This document shows, piece after piece, positions 19,176 to 26,829 of a DNA stretch of 64,000 nt (positions are counted from its first letter, which is position 1; the number at the start of each line of letters is the position of its first letter). The stretch lies in NCBI RefSeq assembly GCF_000613785.1, contig NZ_BAJQ01000001.1, positions 116,340 to 180,339 on the forward strand, read 5' to 3'. The translations under genes and the position numbers were made by a program. Below the pieces are notes generated by a model. The model saw only the letters and a program-made list of their open reading frames with translations. It was not told the DNA's origin and made no database searches. Origin of the DNA: Segatella oulorum JCM 14966. GTDB lineage: Bacteria > Bacteroidota > Bacteroidia > Bacteroidales > Bacteroidaceae.

Positions 19176-19225
19176 AATGAGGAATGGAAGCATCGGTACT
19201 ACTGACAATGCCTGCATTCCTTATT
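19176..19225. terminator. Possible bidirectional terminator between dgt and glsB
   Basis: An 11-bp stem with one G-T pair (19176-19186 with 19215-19225) and a 28-base loop lies between convergent genes. The right arm reaches into the last codons of glsB. It is weaker than the other hairpins here. Confidence 0.4.
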
Positions 19226-20222
19226 TTGCATTTTTACGTTCCTTATAGATTACTTTATTGGCTCCGCTGGTGATATTTAATGCTTCGGGGTGCTCTTTCA
19301 CATAGCTATCGATGTGGCGAACACGCTTTTCTTCCATGATTTCATCAACAGCTATTAAGATACCTGTTTCTTCAACGTCGCCAAAACCATAGTTGATGGC
19401 CGTGCCAAAGAGTTTCATTGTGGGGCTAAGGCTCATGTAAGCATTGACCAAAGGCGGAATGTTATAGCCTAATTGTCGGATTTCTTTGTTCAAAATGCGA
19501 TAGTCATCATGAAACGAGTCCTTGTTAAACAACCGTTCTAACTCTGCGATAGGCGTTTCGATTTTGAGCGGTTTGATCGGCGAAATGAGGTGATCTTTAT
19601 CATCAAAATGCTTCTTTAGGAAATATAAAATCATGTCGCGCCCTTTACGAATATACGATGGATACATCGTTACTTTGCCAAAGAAATATTTGCATTTAGG
19701 GTTGATAATGGTGAGCGCTCCCAGCCCATCCCATAGGTTGTCTAATGCAAAAATGCTTTTAGAGTTTTTGCGAACGTTCTGATATTCTAATGAAACGAAG
19801 CTGCGACCTAACTCAACTGTGTAGGGCGCATAGTCTTGCATGAAGGTCTTTGAGAAATGAAACATGTGACTGGTGGCGAGCTTTGGTTGCCCGTTTTCAT
19901 CCACTTGCCAATCCGATCCAAACAAATACCGATAGCCACCAATAATCTCTTCGGCCTCAGGATTCCACACAATGAGCTGTTTGCAACCATTCTCCATCGT
20001 GTCGAATTCGTCGATATCCATTGCTTTTCCCGTTCCCCCGCCAGCCGTTCTGAATGCCATTTCGCGCAAACGGCCAATCTCTTTCATCACGTTGGGGGCG
20101 TTCTGTGCCGTGATGACATAGATTTCATTGTTGCTTTTGTTCGTCATTCTCAGCTGACGCTCAGCGGTTAGTTCGCTTTTCAACAAAGCTTTGTCAATGG
20201 GTTGAATGATTTCTTCTTCCAT
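19221..20222 (-). CDS. glsB: Glycine-lipid N-acyltransferase (GlsB/OlsB-like, GNAT family)
   Basis: The 333-residue protein is a long GNAT-type N-acyltransferase of the OlsB kind. Recognisable segments are LREMAFRTAGGGTGKAMDID, QLIVWNPEAEEIIGGYRY, YTVELGRSFVSLEYQ and LWDGLGALTIINPKCKYFFG. In Bacteroides thetaiotaomicron the homologue GlsB attaches a 3-hydroxy fatty acid to glycine, making commendamide, the first step in glycine-lipid synthesis. It lies 27 bp after the glsA-like gene, and that pairing is the main support for the substrate assignment. Confidence 0.8.
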   Translation of the reverse strand: MEEEIIQPIDKALLKSELTAERQLRMTNKSNNEIYVITAQNAPNVMKEIGRLREMAFRTAGGGTGKAMDIDEFDTMENGCKQLIVWNPEAEEIIGGYRYLFGSDWQVDENGQPKLATSHMFHFSKTFMQDYAPYTVELGRSFVSLEYQNVRKNSKSIFALDNLWDGLGALTIINPKCKYFFGKVTMYPSYIRKGRDMILYFLKKHFDDKDHLISPIKPLKIETPIAELERLFNKDSFHDDYRILNKEIRQLGYNIPPLVNAYMSLSPTMKLFGTAINYGFGDVEETGILIAVDEIMEEKRVRHIDSYVKEHPEALNITSGANKVIYKERKNAK

Positions 20223-20249
20223 TTTTGTGGGTTCTCTCGTTCGTTTTCT

Positions 20250-21095
20250 TTATTTGTTTGGGTGCGCTTGCAACGCATACACCTCGTTTTCTACATATTT
20301 TGCCCATTCCATCGGTGTTTTTTGCTTGTCGAAAGTCTGCCAAGGTATGGGCTTTCCGATGGTGATTTTAAAGTGCTTCCCTACATTTTTATACATTTCA
20401 TCGACTAAAAACAACATGGCTAAATTGAATGGAAGCCAGCGATCACTGAACTTAGCGATGCGATAAAAACGATTAGAATTGCGTCCGCTAAAGTGTATAG
20501 GCACCACATCTCTGTGGGTTTCTACGCTCTTTGTGATAAACGTTTTCTTCCAAGGCAGGTCATGAATCTTCCCTTTTATCTTACGACTATTGAGCCCGGC
20601 AGGGAACATTATCAGGTGGTTTTGGCTGTTAAAGCCCGCCTCTACCATGCGAGGAAAGTCGCGACTTTGTTTGCCTGTCTTGTTGATACCAATGCAGACG
20701 GGTTTCAATCCGGGAAGATTGAGCAACAAGTCGTTGACCAAATAGCGGAAGTTGCCATCGTAATGACGACCAATGATGGCTCCCAATGCAACACCATCCT
20801 GTCCGCCTAAGGGGTGATTGGATACGAAAGTGTAGAGCTTTCCGTCGTCTTTTCGGGGCAAGTTCTCTGCACCAACGACTTCGATTTTCATATCCAAATA
20901 GCGCACACAAGCCTCTAACCATTCTGTGCCTTGCACATCTTTATGGTCTGCAAGAAACGCATTTACTTCGTCTTCGTGCACAAGATGCCGCAGCCAGGAA
21001 ATCAGAAAACGTGGCACATAGCGTGCCTTTGCGCCCACTTTGCTGGTCAGCACCTTCTCAATATCGATGGTTTTCTCTATCACTTCTGTCTTCAT
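20250..21095 (-). CDS. glsA: Glycine-lipid O-acyltransferase (GlsA-like, PlsC family)
   Basis: The 281-residue protein is a PlsC-type acyltransferase with the catalytic block VSNHPLGGQDG (His and Asp) near residue 90 and the downstream FPAGLNSRKIKGKIHDLPWK block. It should add a second acyl chain to the hydroxyl of N-acyl glycine made by GlsB. The start at 21095 (MKTEVIEKT) is preferred to the ATG at 21110 because the promoter box at 21119-21126 would place the transcript start very close to 21110. The gene is first in the pair. Confidence 0.78.
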   Translation of the reverse strand: MKTEVIEKTIDIEKVLTSKVGAKARYVPRFLISWLRHLVHEDEVNAFLADHKDVQGTEWLEACVRYLDMKIEVVGAENLPRKDDGKLYTFVSNHPLGGQDGVALGAIIGRHYDGNFRYLVNDLLLNLPGLKPVCIGINKTGKQSRDFPRMVEAGFNSQNHLIMFPAGLNSRKIKGKIHDLPWKKTFITKSVETHRDVVPIHFSGRNSNRFYRIAKFSDRWLPFNLAMLFLVDEMYKNVGKHFKITIGKPIPWQTFDKQKTPMEWAKYVENEVYALQAHPNK

Positions 21096-21118
21096 TTCAC
21101 TCAAATGCAAGAGACATG

Positions 21119-21126
21119 CAAAAATA
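21119..21126 (-). promoter_or_regulatory. Promoter -7 box for glsA-glsB
   Basis: Minus-strand TATTTTTG, 23 bp before the chosen glsA ATG. Confidence 0.5.
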
Positions 21127-21328
21127 ATATAAGTTTTTCTAAATCGCTCTTTTTTACCTTAAAATAATCAATTTTTTTTGTATTTGGGTGTCAAGGGCAA
21201 CACTACCGGCAGGCATAGACGCGTAATGGCGAGGGAACAGGCACGTCGTGTTCCATGTTCTGCGGAGGGTATGTGGCACTTTTGATACGGACTTGACAAA
21301 GAGGGTTATAAAAATCATTTTCTATTAC

Positions 21329-21478
21329 AAATGCTTCGCTGTATTTTTCATATTCACAACGTCGAAAGCAGTTGCAGAAAATAACGCAAAAAGAAGCCGT
21401 CTTCGTAATATTTTTATAATGAGAACGTTACGAAAACTGCTATGAAAAAGGACGCAAAAATCGCTTGTAATAGAGGCT
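21329..21478. other. AT-rich intergenic stretch with short inverted repeat
   Basis: The region between glsA and tRNA-Pro (21127-21923) has no credible gene. A CTATTACAA near 21330 is the inverse of TTGTAATAG near 21465. Between them are several runs such as CGTAATATTTTTATAATGAGAACG. I see no function. Confidence 0.3.
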
Positions 21479-21577
21479 TTTTTCAGCCATTTTGCATGTT
21501 TTTCGGGGCAAAAAAGACGTGTAAAAGCATGGTGTTTTCGCGATGAAATGGGCGTTTTTGCAAAATCATGTGATTGC

Positions 21578-21655
21578 TTTTCTCGTGCAAAGGAACAGAA
21601 AAAGGTGGAAAAGGTGTTTCATTTCTGTGGCAGAAGTGCTATTTCGAGGAAACCG
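21578..21655. repeat. Intergenic repeat 'head', copy C
   Basis: The block at 21578-21607 matches 12477-12505 (TTTTCTCG, CAAAG, AACAGAAAA, GGTG). The next part (TTTCATTTC, GGCAGAAG, ATTTCGA) matches the second block of copy B, but with deletions. A short 22-bp array follows at 21732. Confidence 0.5.
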
Positions 21656-21731
21656 GTGTGTGGTGTTTTTGGTATTAAAAGTTTACAGTTTGGAGGCCAC
21701 TTCACAATGTATCGCAGGAATAAACACGAAC

Positions 21732-21775
21732 CAAAGTGGCAGCATTTTGTGCGCAAAGCATACAAATTGAGATGA
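21732..21775. repeat. 22-bp degenerate tandem repeat array 3 (2 clear units)
   Basis: Units start at 21732 and 21754 (CAAAGTGGCAGCATTTTG and CAAAGCATACAAATTGA). The first resembles TAAAATGGTGCATTTTG in array 4, including the following TGCG. Upstream units are too decayed to score. Confidence 0.5.
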
Positions 21776-21778
21776 GGG

Positions 21779-21875
21779 TGGCGCGTCGTTGGGTGGAGGA
21801 TGTGTTGTGAAGGCTGCATCATTGAGATGCAGAGGAATGGAGAACAGGGAGCCTTGACTATGGGACGACGCGCCA
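21779..21875. repeat. Nested inverted-repeat element of 97 bp
   Basis: Perfect 11-bp outer arms (TGGCGCGTCGT 21779-21789, ACGACGCGCCA 21865-21875) enclose AAGGCT/AGCCTT (21810-21815, 21850-21855) and an inner hairpin CTGCATC/GATGCAG (21814-21820, 21826-21832). The nested order would fold as one rod-like RNA. There is no promoter box close upstream on either strand. It does not match SRP RNA or other RNAs I know, so it may be a small RNA, a mobile-element relic or a structured spacer. Confidence 0.4.
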
Positions 21876-21885
21876 ATACATCAAA

Positions 21886-21911
21886 AAAGGAGCACTGTTG
21901 CATGCTCCTTT
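21886..21911 (-). terminator. Terminator of tRNA-Pro
   Basis: A 9-bp stem (AAAGGAGCA 21886-21894, TGCTCCTTT 21903-21911) followed on the minus strand by more T. It lies 12 bp after the tRNA. Confidence 0.75.
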
Positions 21912-21923
21912 GCGGTTAAATCG

Positions 21924-21996
21924 TCGGGATGAGGCGACTCGAACGCCCGACCCCTACGTCCCGAACGTAGTGCGCTACCAACTGCGCTACATCCCG
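21924..21996 (-). tRNA. tRNA-Pro (anticodon CGG)
   Basis: The minus strand starts CGGGATGTAGCGCAG and ends CATCCCGA, giving a 7-bp acceptor stem. The anticodon stem CTACG/CGTAG holds the loop TTCGGGA, so the anticodon is CGG. The TTCGAGT T-loop is intact. CCA is not encoded. The gene is 73 nt and has a TACCTTTG promoter box at 22019-22026. Confidence 0.95.
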
Positions 21997-22018
21997 ATTA
22001 ACCTGTGTTTTGTGGACG

Positions 22019-22026
22019 CAAAGGTA
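22019..22026 (-). promoter_or_regulatory. Promoter -7 box for tRNA-Pro
   Basis: Minus-strand TACCTTTG, 22 bp before the tRNA 5' end. Confidence 0.6.
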
Positions 22027-22065
22027 GTGGTTTTTTATGAACTGACGAATTTTTTCGGGGAAAAG

Positions 22066-22097
22066 TTTGGTGATGTGGAAGAATATGTATACCTTTG
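22066..22097 (+). promoter_or_regulatory. Complete promoter for tRNA-Phe
   Basis: TTTG at 22066-22069, a 20-bp spacer and TACCTTTG at 22090-22097, 22 bp before the tRNA. Confidence 0.7.
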
Positions 22098-22119
22098 CAA
22101 CCGCAAATAGCGAAGAAAA

Positions 22120-22192
22120 GGTGCCATAGCTCAGTTGGTAGAGCAAAGGACTGAAAATCCTTGTGTCCCCGGTTCGATTCCTGGTGGTACCA
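22120..22192 (+). tRNA. tRNA-Phe (anticodon GAA)
   Basis: The sequence begins GGTGCCATAGCTCAGTTGG and ends TGGTACCA, forming the acceptor stem. The anticodon loop CTGAAAA between AGGA and TCCT gives GAA. The T-loop GGTTCGATTCC is intact. CCA is not encoded; length is 73 nt. Confidence 0.96.
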
Positions 22193-22207
22193 CTTCCTCC
22201 TTTCATT

Positions 22208-22241
22208 AAGGCGTTTTACCTATTTTATGGGCAAGCGCCTT
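22208..22241 (+). terminator. Terminator of tRNA-Phe
   Basis: AAGGCG (22208-22213) pairs with CGCCTT (22236-22241), followed by TTTTT. The loop is long (22 bases). Confidence 0.55.
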
Positions 22242-22282
22242 TTTTCGTTTCTTGTAGGCAACGTTGGTAGGGCAGACATTAA

Positions 22283-22330
22283 AAAAGTAGCGATGAGGTG
22301 GGCATTTCTGCTCCACTCATCGCTACTTTT
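22283..22330. terminator. Bidirectional terminator between tRNA-Phe and murF
   Basis: A perfect 15-bp stem (22283-22297 with 22316-22330), with A-run on the left and T-run on the right, lies between convergent transcripts. Confidence 0.8.
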
Positions 22331-22360
22331 GGTTAAAAGGCAACGCAGGTACTGCGCTGT

Positions 22361-23677
22361 TTATAAATAAGGTGGCAACTCAAACAAGCGAATGCTGTTG
22401 CTTCCTTTAATCAAAATAGAATGGTTTTGTGGCTGTTGGGCAGCGATAGCCGCCTTCACCTCTTCCACATCTTTAAACTTTCGATAGGTGGTGTGGGTCT
22501 TTTCAAACTCCTTTCCCACAAGCCAAACCTTATCAAAGCCATCGCCTTGCAGCATATCGACCACCTTTTGATGCTCCGATGCAGACACTTCGCCCAACTC
22601 AAGCATATCCCCTAAGATGGCCATCTTATGGGGAACATCCATCCATTTAAAATTCTCTATCGCCGCTTTCATGCTCGAAGGATTGGCATTGTAGGCGTCA
22701 ACAATGAGCTTGTTGTGTGCCGTTTCTTCCAACTGGCTGCGGTTGTTGGACGGAATATAATGTGAAAGGGCATGATTAATCTGCTCAGGTGTGACGCCAA
22801 AATGCAAGCCAACGGCAATGGAAGCCAGCAGGTTGTCGATGTTGTAAGCGCCAATGAGATGGGTTGTTACTTCGTAGGTGCGCAGCTTTGTGTGCGGGGT
22901 TGAAAGGTCGGTCCAGCTGAAATTCACAAAAGGACTGCACGAAATGAGCGTTCCACAGACGTTCACATCGTCGCTTTGTCCATAGGAAACAATGCGGTTG
23001 AATTGTCGTTCGTTGGCCATTTCCACTAAGTCGGGGTTGCTTTCGTTGAGGAAAAGCAATCCGTCGTGTGCCTTTAAATAATCATAAAGCTCGCCTTTTG
23101 TCTGTTTAACGCCTTCAAAACTGCCAAAACCTTGCAGATGAGCGCGCCCCACATTGGTAATCAATCCGCAGGTAGGTTCTACGTAATCCACAAGCTTTTT
23201 AATATCGCCGATGTGGCTGGCTCCCATCTCTACCACCGCAATCTCATGGCTGTCGTTGAGGCGAAAAAGCGTTTTGGGCACACCAACATCATTATTATAG
23301 TTGCCTTCGGTGTGCATGACGTTGAACTTTTCGCTTAAAACAGCCGAGAGAAGTTCTTTGGTTGTGGTCTTACCATTGGTGCCTGTGATGCCAATAATGG
23401 GGATGTTGAACTGGCGACGATGCATTCTTGCCAATGCTTTATAGGTGAGAAGGCAATCGTTAACCAAAATGATTTTGGGTTGATTGGGGTCGGCATATTG
23501 CGGATTGTCGACAATAGCATAGGCACATCCCTTATCTAAAGCGCCTTGTGCAAACTTGTTTCCGTCAAACGATTCGCCCTTTAAGGCTAAAAAAATGCTG
23601 TCTTTGGGGCAGTTGCGGCTATCGGTTGTGATGCACGGATGCTGCAAATAAAGCTGATACAAATCTTCTATATTCAT
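22361..23677 (-). CDS. murF: UDP-MurNAc-tripeptide--D-Ala-D-Ala ligase
   Basis: The 438-residue protein adds D-Ala-D-Ala to UDP-MurNAc-tripeptide, the last cytoplasmic step of the peptidoglycan precursor. The ATP site [15 protein letters not shown] is near residue 100; ITTDSR near the N-terminus and VDAYNANPSSM near 330 are MurF-typical. The start at 23677 (MNIEDLYQLY) is clear: an open frame continues 180 residues further but runs antisense to folP and across the murF promoter. It stands apart from the dcw cluster that holds the other mur ligases. Confidence 0.93.
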   Translation of the reverse strand: MNIEDLYQLYLQHPCITTDSRNCPKDSIFLALKGESFDGNKFAQGALDKGCAYAIVDNPQYADPNQPKIILVNDCLLTYKALARMHRRQFNIPIIGITGTNGKTTTKELLSAVLSEKFNVMHTEGNYNNDVGVPKTLFRLNDSHEIAVVEMGASHIGDIKKLVDYVEPTCGLITNVGRAHLQGFGSFEGVKQTKGELYDYLKAHDGLLFLNESNPDLVEMANERQFNRIVSYGQSDDVNVCGTLISCSPFVNFSWTDLSTPHTKLRTYEVTTHLIGAYNIDNLLASIAVGLHFGVTPEQINHALSHYIPSNNRSQLEETAHNKLIVDAYNANPSSMKAAIENFKWMDVPHKMAILGDMLELGEVSASEHQKVVDMLQGDGFDKVWLVGKEFEKTHTTYRKFKDVEEVKAAIAAQQPQNHSILIKGSNSIRLFELPPYL

Positions 23678-23700
23678 GCTGTTATTGTGAATTGTCGATA

Positions 23701-23708
23701 CAAAGTTA
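23701..23708 (-). promoter_or_regulatory. Promoter -7 box for murF
   Basis: Minus-strand TAACTTTG, 23 bp before the chosen murF start. It supports that start over longer versions. Confidence 0.6.
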
Positions 23709-23769
23709 AGGCTTTTTTGGTGACGATGGATATAGAATGTTAATGATTTGCAGTAAGCGTGGTATTTAA

Positions 23770-23801
23770 TTTGCATGCTATATAAAAAAAATATATCTTT
23801 G
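23770..23801 (+). promoter_or_regulatory. Complete promoter for folP
   Basis: TTTG at 23770-23773, a 20-bp spacer and TATCTTTG at 23794-23801; the folP ATG is at 23807, so the leader is very short. Confidence 0.7.
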
Positions 23802-23806
23802 TAGCG

Positions 23807-24664
23807 ATGAAGCCTATACATTATTCTATTCAAGTTAGAGGAACATTGGTAGATCTTTCCACACCACAAGTGATGGGAATATTGAATTGCACGCCCGATA
23901 GTTTCTATGCGGGTAGTCGCAAACAAACCGAAGAAGAGATTGCTCATCGCGCGAATGAGATTGTCGAACAAGGTGGAACGATGATTGATGTGGGTGCCTT
24001 TTCGACACGTCCGGGGGCGTCTGTTGTGAGCGAAAGCGAGGAGATGGAGCGTTTGAAGCGTGCACTTGCCATCGTAAGACGGGAGCAACCCACGGCTATT
24101 GTGTCGGTAGATACCTACCGACCGCTTGTAGCTCGTCGCTGCATTGAGGAGTGGCAAGCCGATATTATTAACGATGTGAGCGAAGGAGGTATCACTGGTA
24201 TTGCCAATGTTCCTATTCATGAAACGGAGAATATGTTTGATGTGGTGGGTCAGTTGCAGGTGCCCTATATCTTAATGTCGGTGAAATCAAATCTCAACGA
24301 CATGATACTTTCCTTTGCAAAGGAGGTGCAACAATTACGCGATCGAGGGGTGAAAGATATTATTCTTGACCCGGGTTTTGGCTTTGGAAAGGACTTACAG
24401 CAGAATTATGCCGTGCTCAATGGCTTGGAAGAACTGCGTACTTTGGAACTTCCTTTATTAATAGGTGTGTCGCGTAAACGTATGATTTACCAGTTAGTGG
24501 GTGGCGATGCGTCGACCGCTTTGAATGGAACGACGGCCATCCATGCCGCAAGTTTGATGAAAGGAGCTAACATTTTGCGGGTGCACGACGTAGCTGAAGC
24601 TGTGGAAACGGTGAAGATTATCTCGGCGATGCAACAAAGTTCACCGAGTGATGAATGGGCATAA
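23807..24664 (+). CDS. folP: Dihydropteroate synthase
   Basis: The 285-residue enzyme joins p-aminobenzoate to the pterin pyrophosphate in folate synthesis and is the target of sulfonamides. The pterin-binding signature MGILNCTPDSFYAGSR is at about residues 23-38, the IDVGAFSTRPGA block near 65, and LDPGFGFGKDLQQNYAVL near 187. The C-terminal VSRKRMI block supplies the usual basic residues. cdaA follows in the same direction after 144 bp, a common Bacteroidota pairing. Confidence 0.95.
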   Translation: MKPIHYSIQVRGTLVDLSTPQVMGILNCTPDSFYAGSRKQTEEEIAHRANEIVEQGGTMIDVGAFSTRPGASVVSESEEMERLKRALAIVRREQPTAIVSVDTYRPLVARRCIEEWQADIINDVSEGGITGIANVPIHETENMFDVVGQLQVPYILMSVKSNLNDMILSFAKEVQQLRDRGVKDIILDPGFGFGKDLQQNYAVLNGLEELRTLELPLLIGVSRKRMIYQLVGGDASTALNGTTAIHAASLMKGANILRVHDVAEAVETVKIISAMQQSSPSDEWA

Positions 24665-24808
24665 AGACGTGAATATGCGGCAAGATGAGGCAGCGTTTCG
24701 TGCGGAAAGGTCATCCATAGAGTGTTCATTTCCATCAAAACAGCACCCTGTTGAGAATTGATGTATGTTAAAATAGAACATAAAACAACTTGATAAATTA
24801 GTTTTACG

Positions 24809-25585
24809 ATGCCTTTTAATTTTGGAATTAAGGATGTCATCGATATTGTTTTAGTGGCATTGTTGCTCTATTATATTTATCGTTTGATGAAAGAGAGCCG
24901 CTCGTTGAATATCTTTATTGGTGTCATCGTGTTTGTTTTGGTGTGGCTTTTCGTCAGTCAAGTGCTCGAAATGCGGCTTTTAGGAGCCATTCTTGACAAG
25001 TTGGTTGGCGTGGGTGCTTTGGCTTTGATTGTGCTTTTCCAAGAAGAAATTCGCCGTTTCCTTTATTCCTTAGGTGCACATCGGCAGTTTAAACGTTTGG
25101 CAAAGTTCTTCGAGGGACACCGAAATGCACGGCAAAGCGAGGAGACACGTCAGATGATTGTGCCTATTGTGCTGGCTTGTATGAGCATGGGTAAAGGGAA
25201 AGTGGGTGCATTGATTATCATCGAACGGGCTTCTCCGCTTGATGATATTATGGATACGGGCGACCGAATTGATGCCAATATCAATCAAAGGCTCATCGAA
25301 AATATCTTTTTTAAGAACTCTCCTTTGCACGATGGCGCGATGATTATTTCGCAAAAGCGTATTAAAGCGGCAGGATGTATCTTGCCTGTGAGCCACGATT
25401 TGAATATTCCTAAGGAGTTAGGACTGCGGCATCGTGCGGCAATGGGTATCAGTCAGGTCAGCGATGCGATAGCCATTGTGGTGAGTGAAGAGACAGGTCG
25501 CATCAGTATTGCTATGGGAGGGCAATTCTATCTGCGGTTATCGGCCGAGGAGTTGGAACAGATTCTGACGACAGAATTATCTTGA
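24809..25585 (+). CDS. cdaA: Diadenylate cyclase (CdaA/DacA type)
   Basis: The 258-residue membrane enzyme makes the second messenger c-di-AMP from two ATP. Three N-terminal hydrophobic helices (about residues 8-75) precede the DAC domain. Catalytic motifs are visible as HDGAMIIS and LGLRHRAAMG, the DGA and RHR motifs of the family. c-di-AMP controls potassium, osmotic balance and cell-wall stress. A regulator such as CdaR is not adjacent. The gene follows folP and may share its transcript. Confidence 0.93.
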   Translation: MPFNFGIKDVIDIVLVALLLYYIYRLMKESRSLNIFIGVIVFVLVWLFVSQVLEMRLLGAILDKLVGVGALALIVLFQEEIRRFLYSLGAHRQFKRLAKFFEGHRNARQSEETRQMIVPIVLACMSMGKGKVGALIIIERASPLDDIMDTGDRIDANINQRLIENIFFKNSPLHDGAMIISQKRIKAAGCILPVSHDLNIPKELGLRHRAAMGISQVSDAIAIVVSEETGRISIAMGGQFYLRLSAEELEQILTTELS

Positions 25586-25635
25586 TTTTTTATTTTTTTT
25601 AGAGCGCTTATCGGGCAATGTTCCATAAAATTCAC

Positions 25636-25643
25636 TAAATTTG
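25636..25643 (+). promoter_or_regulatory. Promoter -7 box for pta-ackA
   Basis: TAAATTTG at 25636-25643 lies 75 bp before pta, leaving an AT-rich leader. I see no clear upstream TTTG. Confidence 0.55.
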
Positions 25644-25718
25644 CAAAGTAGAAATGACAATTTTCAGCATTGTTATAACAACAAGAACATTTGAAATATT
25701 TTATAAGCAATATAAAAA

Positions 25719-26735
25719 ATGGAATTATTACAGCAGATTGTAGCGCGCGCAAAGGCTGACAAACAGCGTATTGTGCTTCCAGAAGCAGAGGAAGAACGCA
25801 CGCTCCGTGCAGCTGATCGTGCATTGGCTGACGACTTAGCCGATATTATTTTAATCGGTAATCCAACGAAAATCCAACAGCTTGCAGCACAATGGGGCCT
25901 GCAAAACATCGGGAAAGGAACCGTTATTGATCCTCAAAACAATCCTAAAAGCGAAGAGTATGCGGCACTCTTGTGTGAACTTCGCAAGAAAAAGGGGATG
26001 ACTTTGGAGCAAGCACGCCAACTGGTTACCACGAATAACCTTTATTTAGGCTGCATGATTATTAAGACAAAAGGGGCTGATGGGCAGATAAGTGGGGCGT
26101 TAAGCACCACGGCTGAGACGTTAAGACCTGCACTTCAGATTATCAAATGCCGCCCGGGTATTACGTGTATCAGCGGTGGTTTGCTCTTAGTTACCACGCA
26201 AAAGCAATATGGAAACGATGGTGTTGTGTTCATGGGTGACGTAGCTGTTACGCCAGTTCCCGATGCAAACCAATTGGCTCAGATAGCTATTTGCACGGCA
26301 GAGACCGCAAAATGTGTAGCAGGTTTTGATGATCCACGTGTGGCTATGTTGAGTTTTTCAACGAAAGGCAGCGCTTCTCACGAGGTAGTGGATAAGGTTG
26401 TTGAGGCAACAAAGATAGCAAAGACGTTGGATCCAACGTTAGATATCGACGGCGAATTGCAGACAGATGCAGCTTTAGTGCCGTCCGTTGCGGCAACAAA
26501 AGCACCGGGTAGCACGATTGCTGGTAGGGCAAATGTGCTCATTGTGCCCAATCTTGAGGTAGGAAACATTGCCTATAAGCTCGTACAACGCTTGGGAAAT
26601 GCCAAAGCTATCGGTCCGATTTTGCAAGGGATTGCACGTCCTGTGAACGATTTAAGCCGTGGATGTTCGGTAGAAGACATTTATTATATGATTGCTATCA
26701 CAGCTTGTCAGGCGCAAGAAGCAAAGAATAATTAG
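25719..26735 (+). CDS. pta: Phosphate acetyltransferase
   Basis: The 338-residue enzyme interconverts acetyl-CoA and acetyl phosphate. It is the short, catalytic-domain-only form. Recognisable parts are RIVLPEAEEERTLRAAD near residue 18, SGALSTTAETLRPALQIIK in the middle, and VLIVPNLEVGNIAYKLVQR with GPILQGIARPVNDLSRG near the C-terminus. ackA follows 94 bp downstream; together they make acetate and ATP during fermentation. Confidence 0.95.
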   Translation: MELLQQIVARAKADKQRIVLPEAEEERTLRAADRALADDLADIILIGNPTKIQQLAAQWGLQNIGKGTVIDPQNNPKSEEYAALLCELRKKKGMTLEQARQLVTTNNLYLGCMIIKTKGADGQISGALSTTAETLRPALQIIKCRPGITCISGGLLLVTTQKQYGNDGVVFMGDVAVTPVPDANQLAQIAICTAETAKCVAGFDDPRVAMLSFSTKGSASHEVVDKVVEATKIAKTLDPTLDIDGELQTDAALVPSVAATKAPGSTIAGRANVLIVPNLEVGNIAYKLVQRLGNAKAIGPILQGIARPVNDLSRGCSVEDIYYMIAITACQAQEAKNN

Positions 26736-26829
26736 GAGGAAAAGGTTTGAAGTGGAGCATGATTTGCTGCACAAAAGGTCTGAAAAATCATTCAAATTCA
26801 ACGTATCACATATCACATTAAATCCATTT

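Noticed and set aside
21779..21875. Signal recognition particle RNA (ffs)
   Set aside because: The conserved SRP apical motif (GGAAGG with GCAGC) is absent on both strands.
22361..24220. A 619-residue MurF with a 180-residue N-terminal extension
   Set aside because: The extension is antisense to folP, crosses the murF promoter box at 23701 and has no similarity to MurF.
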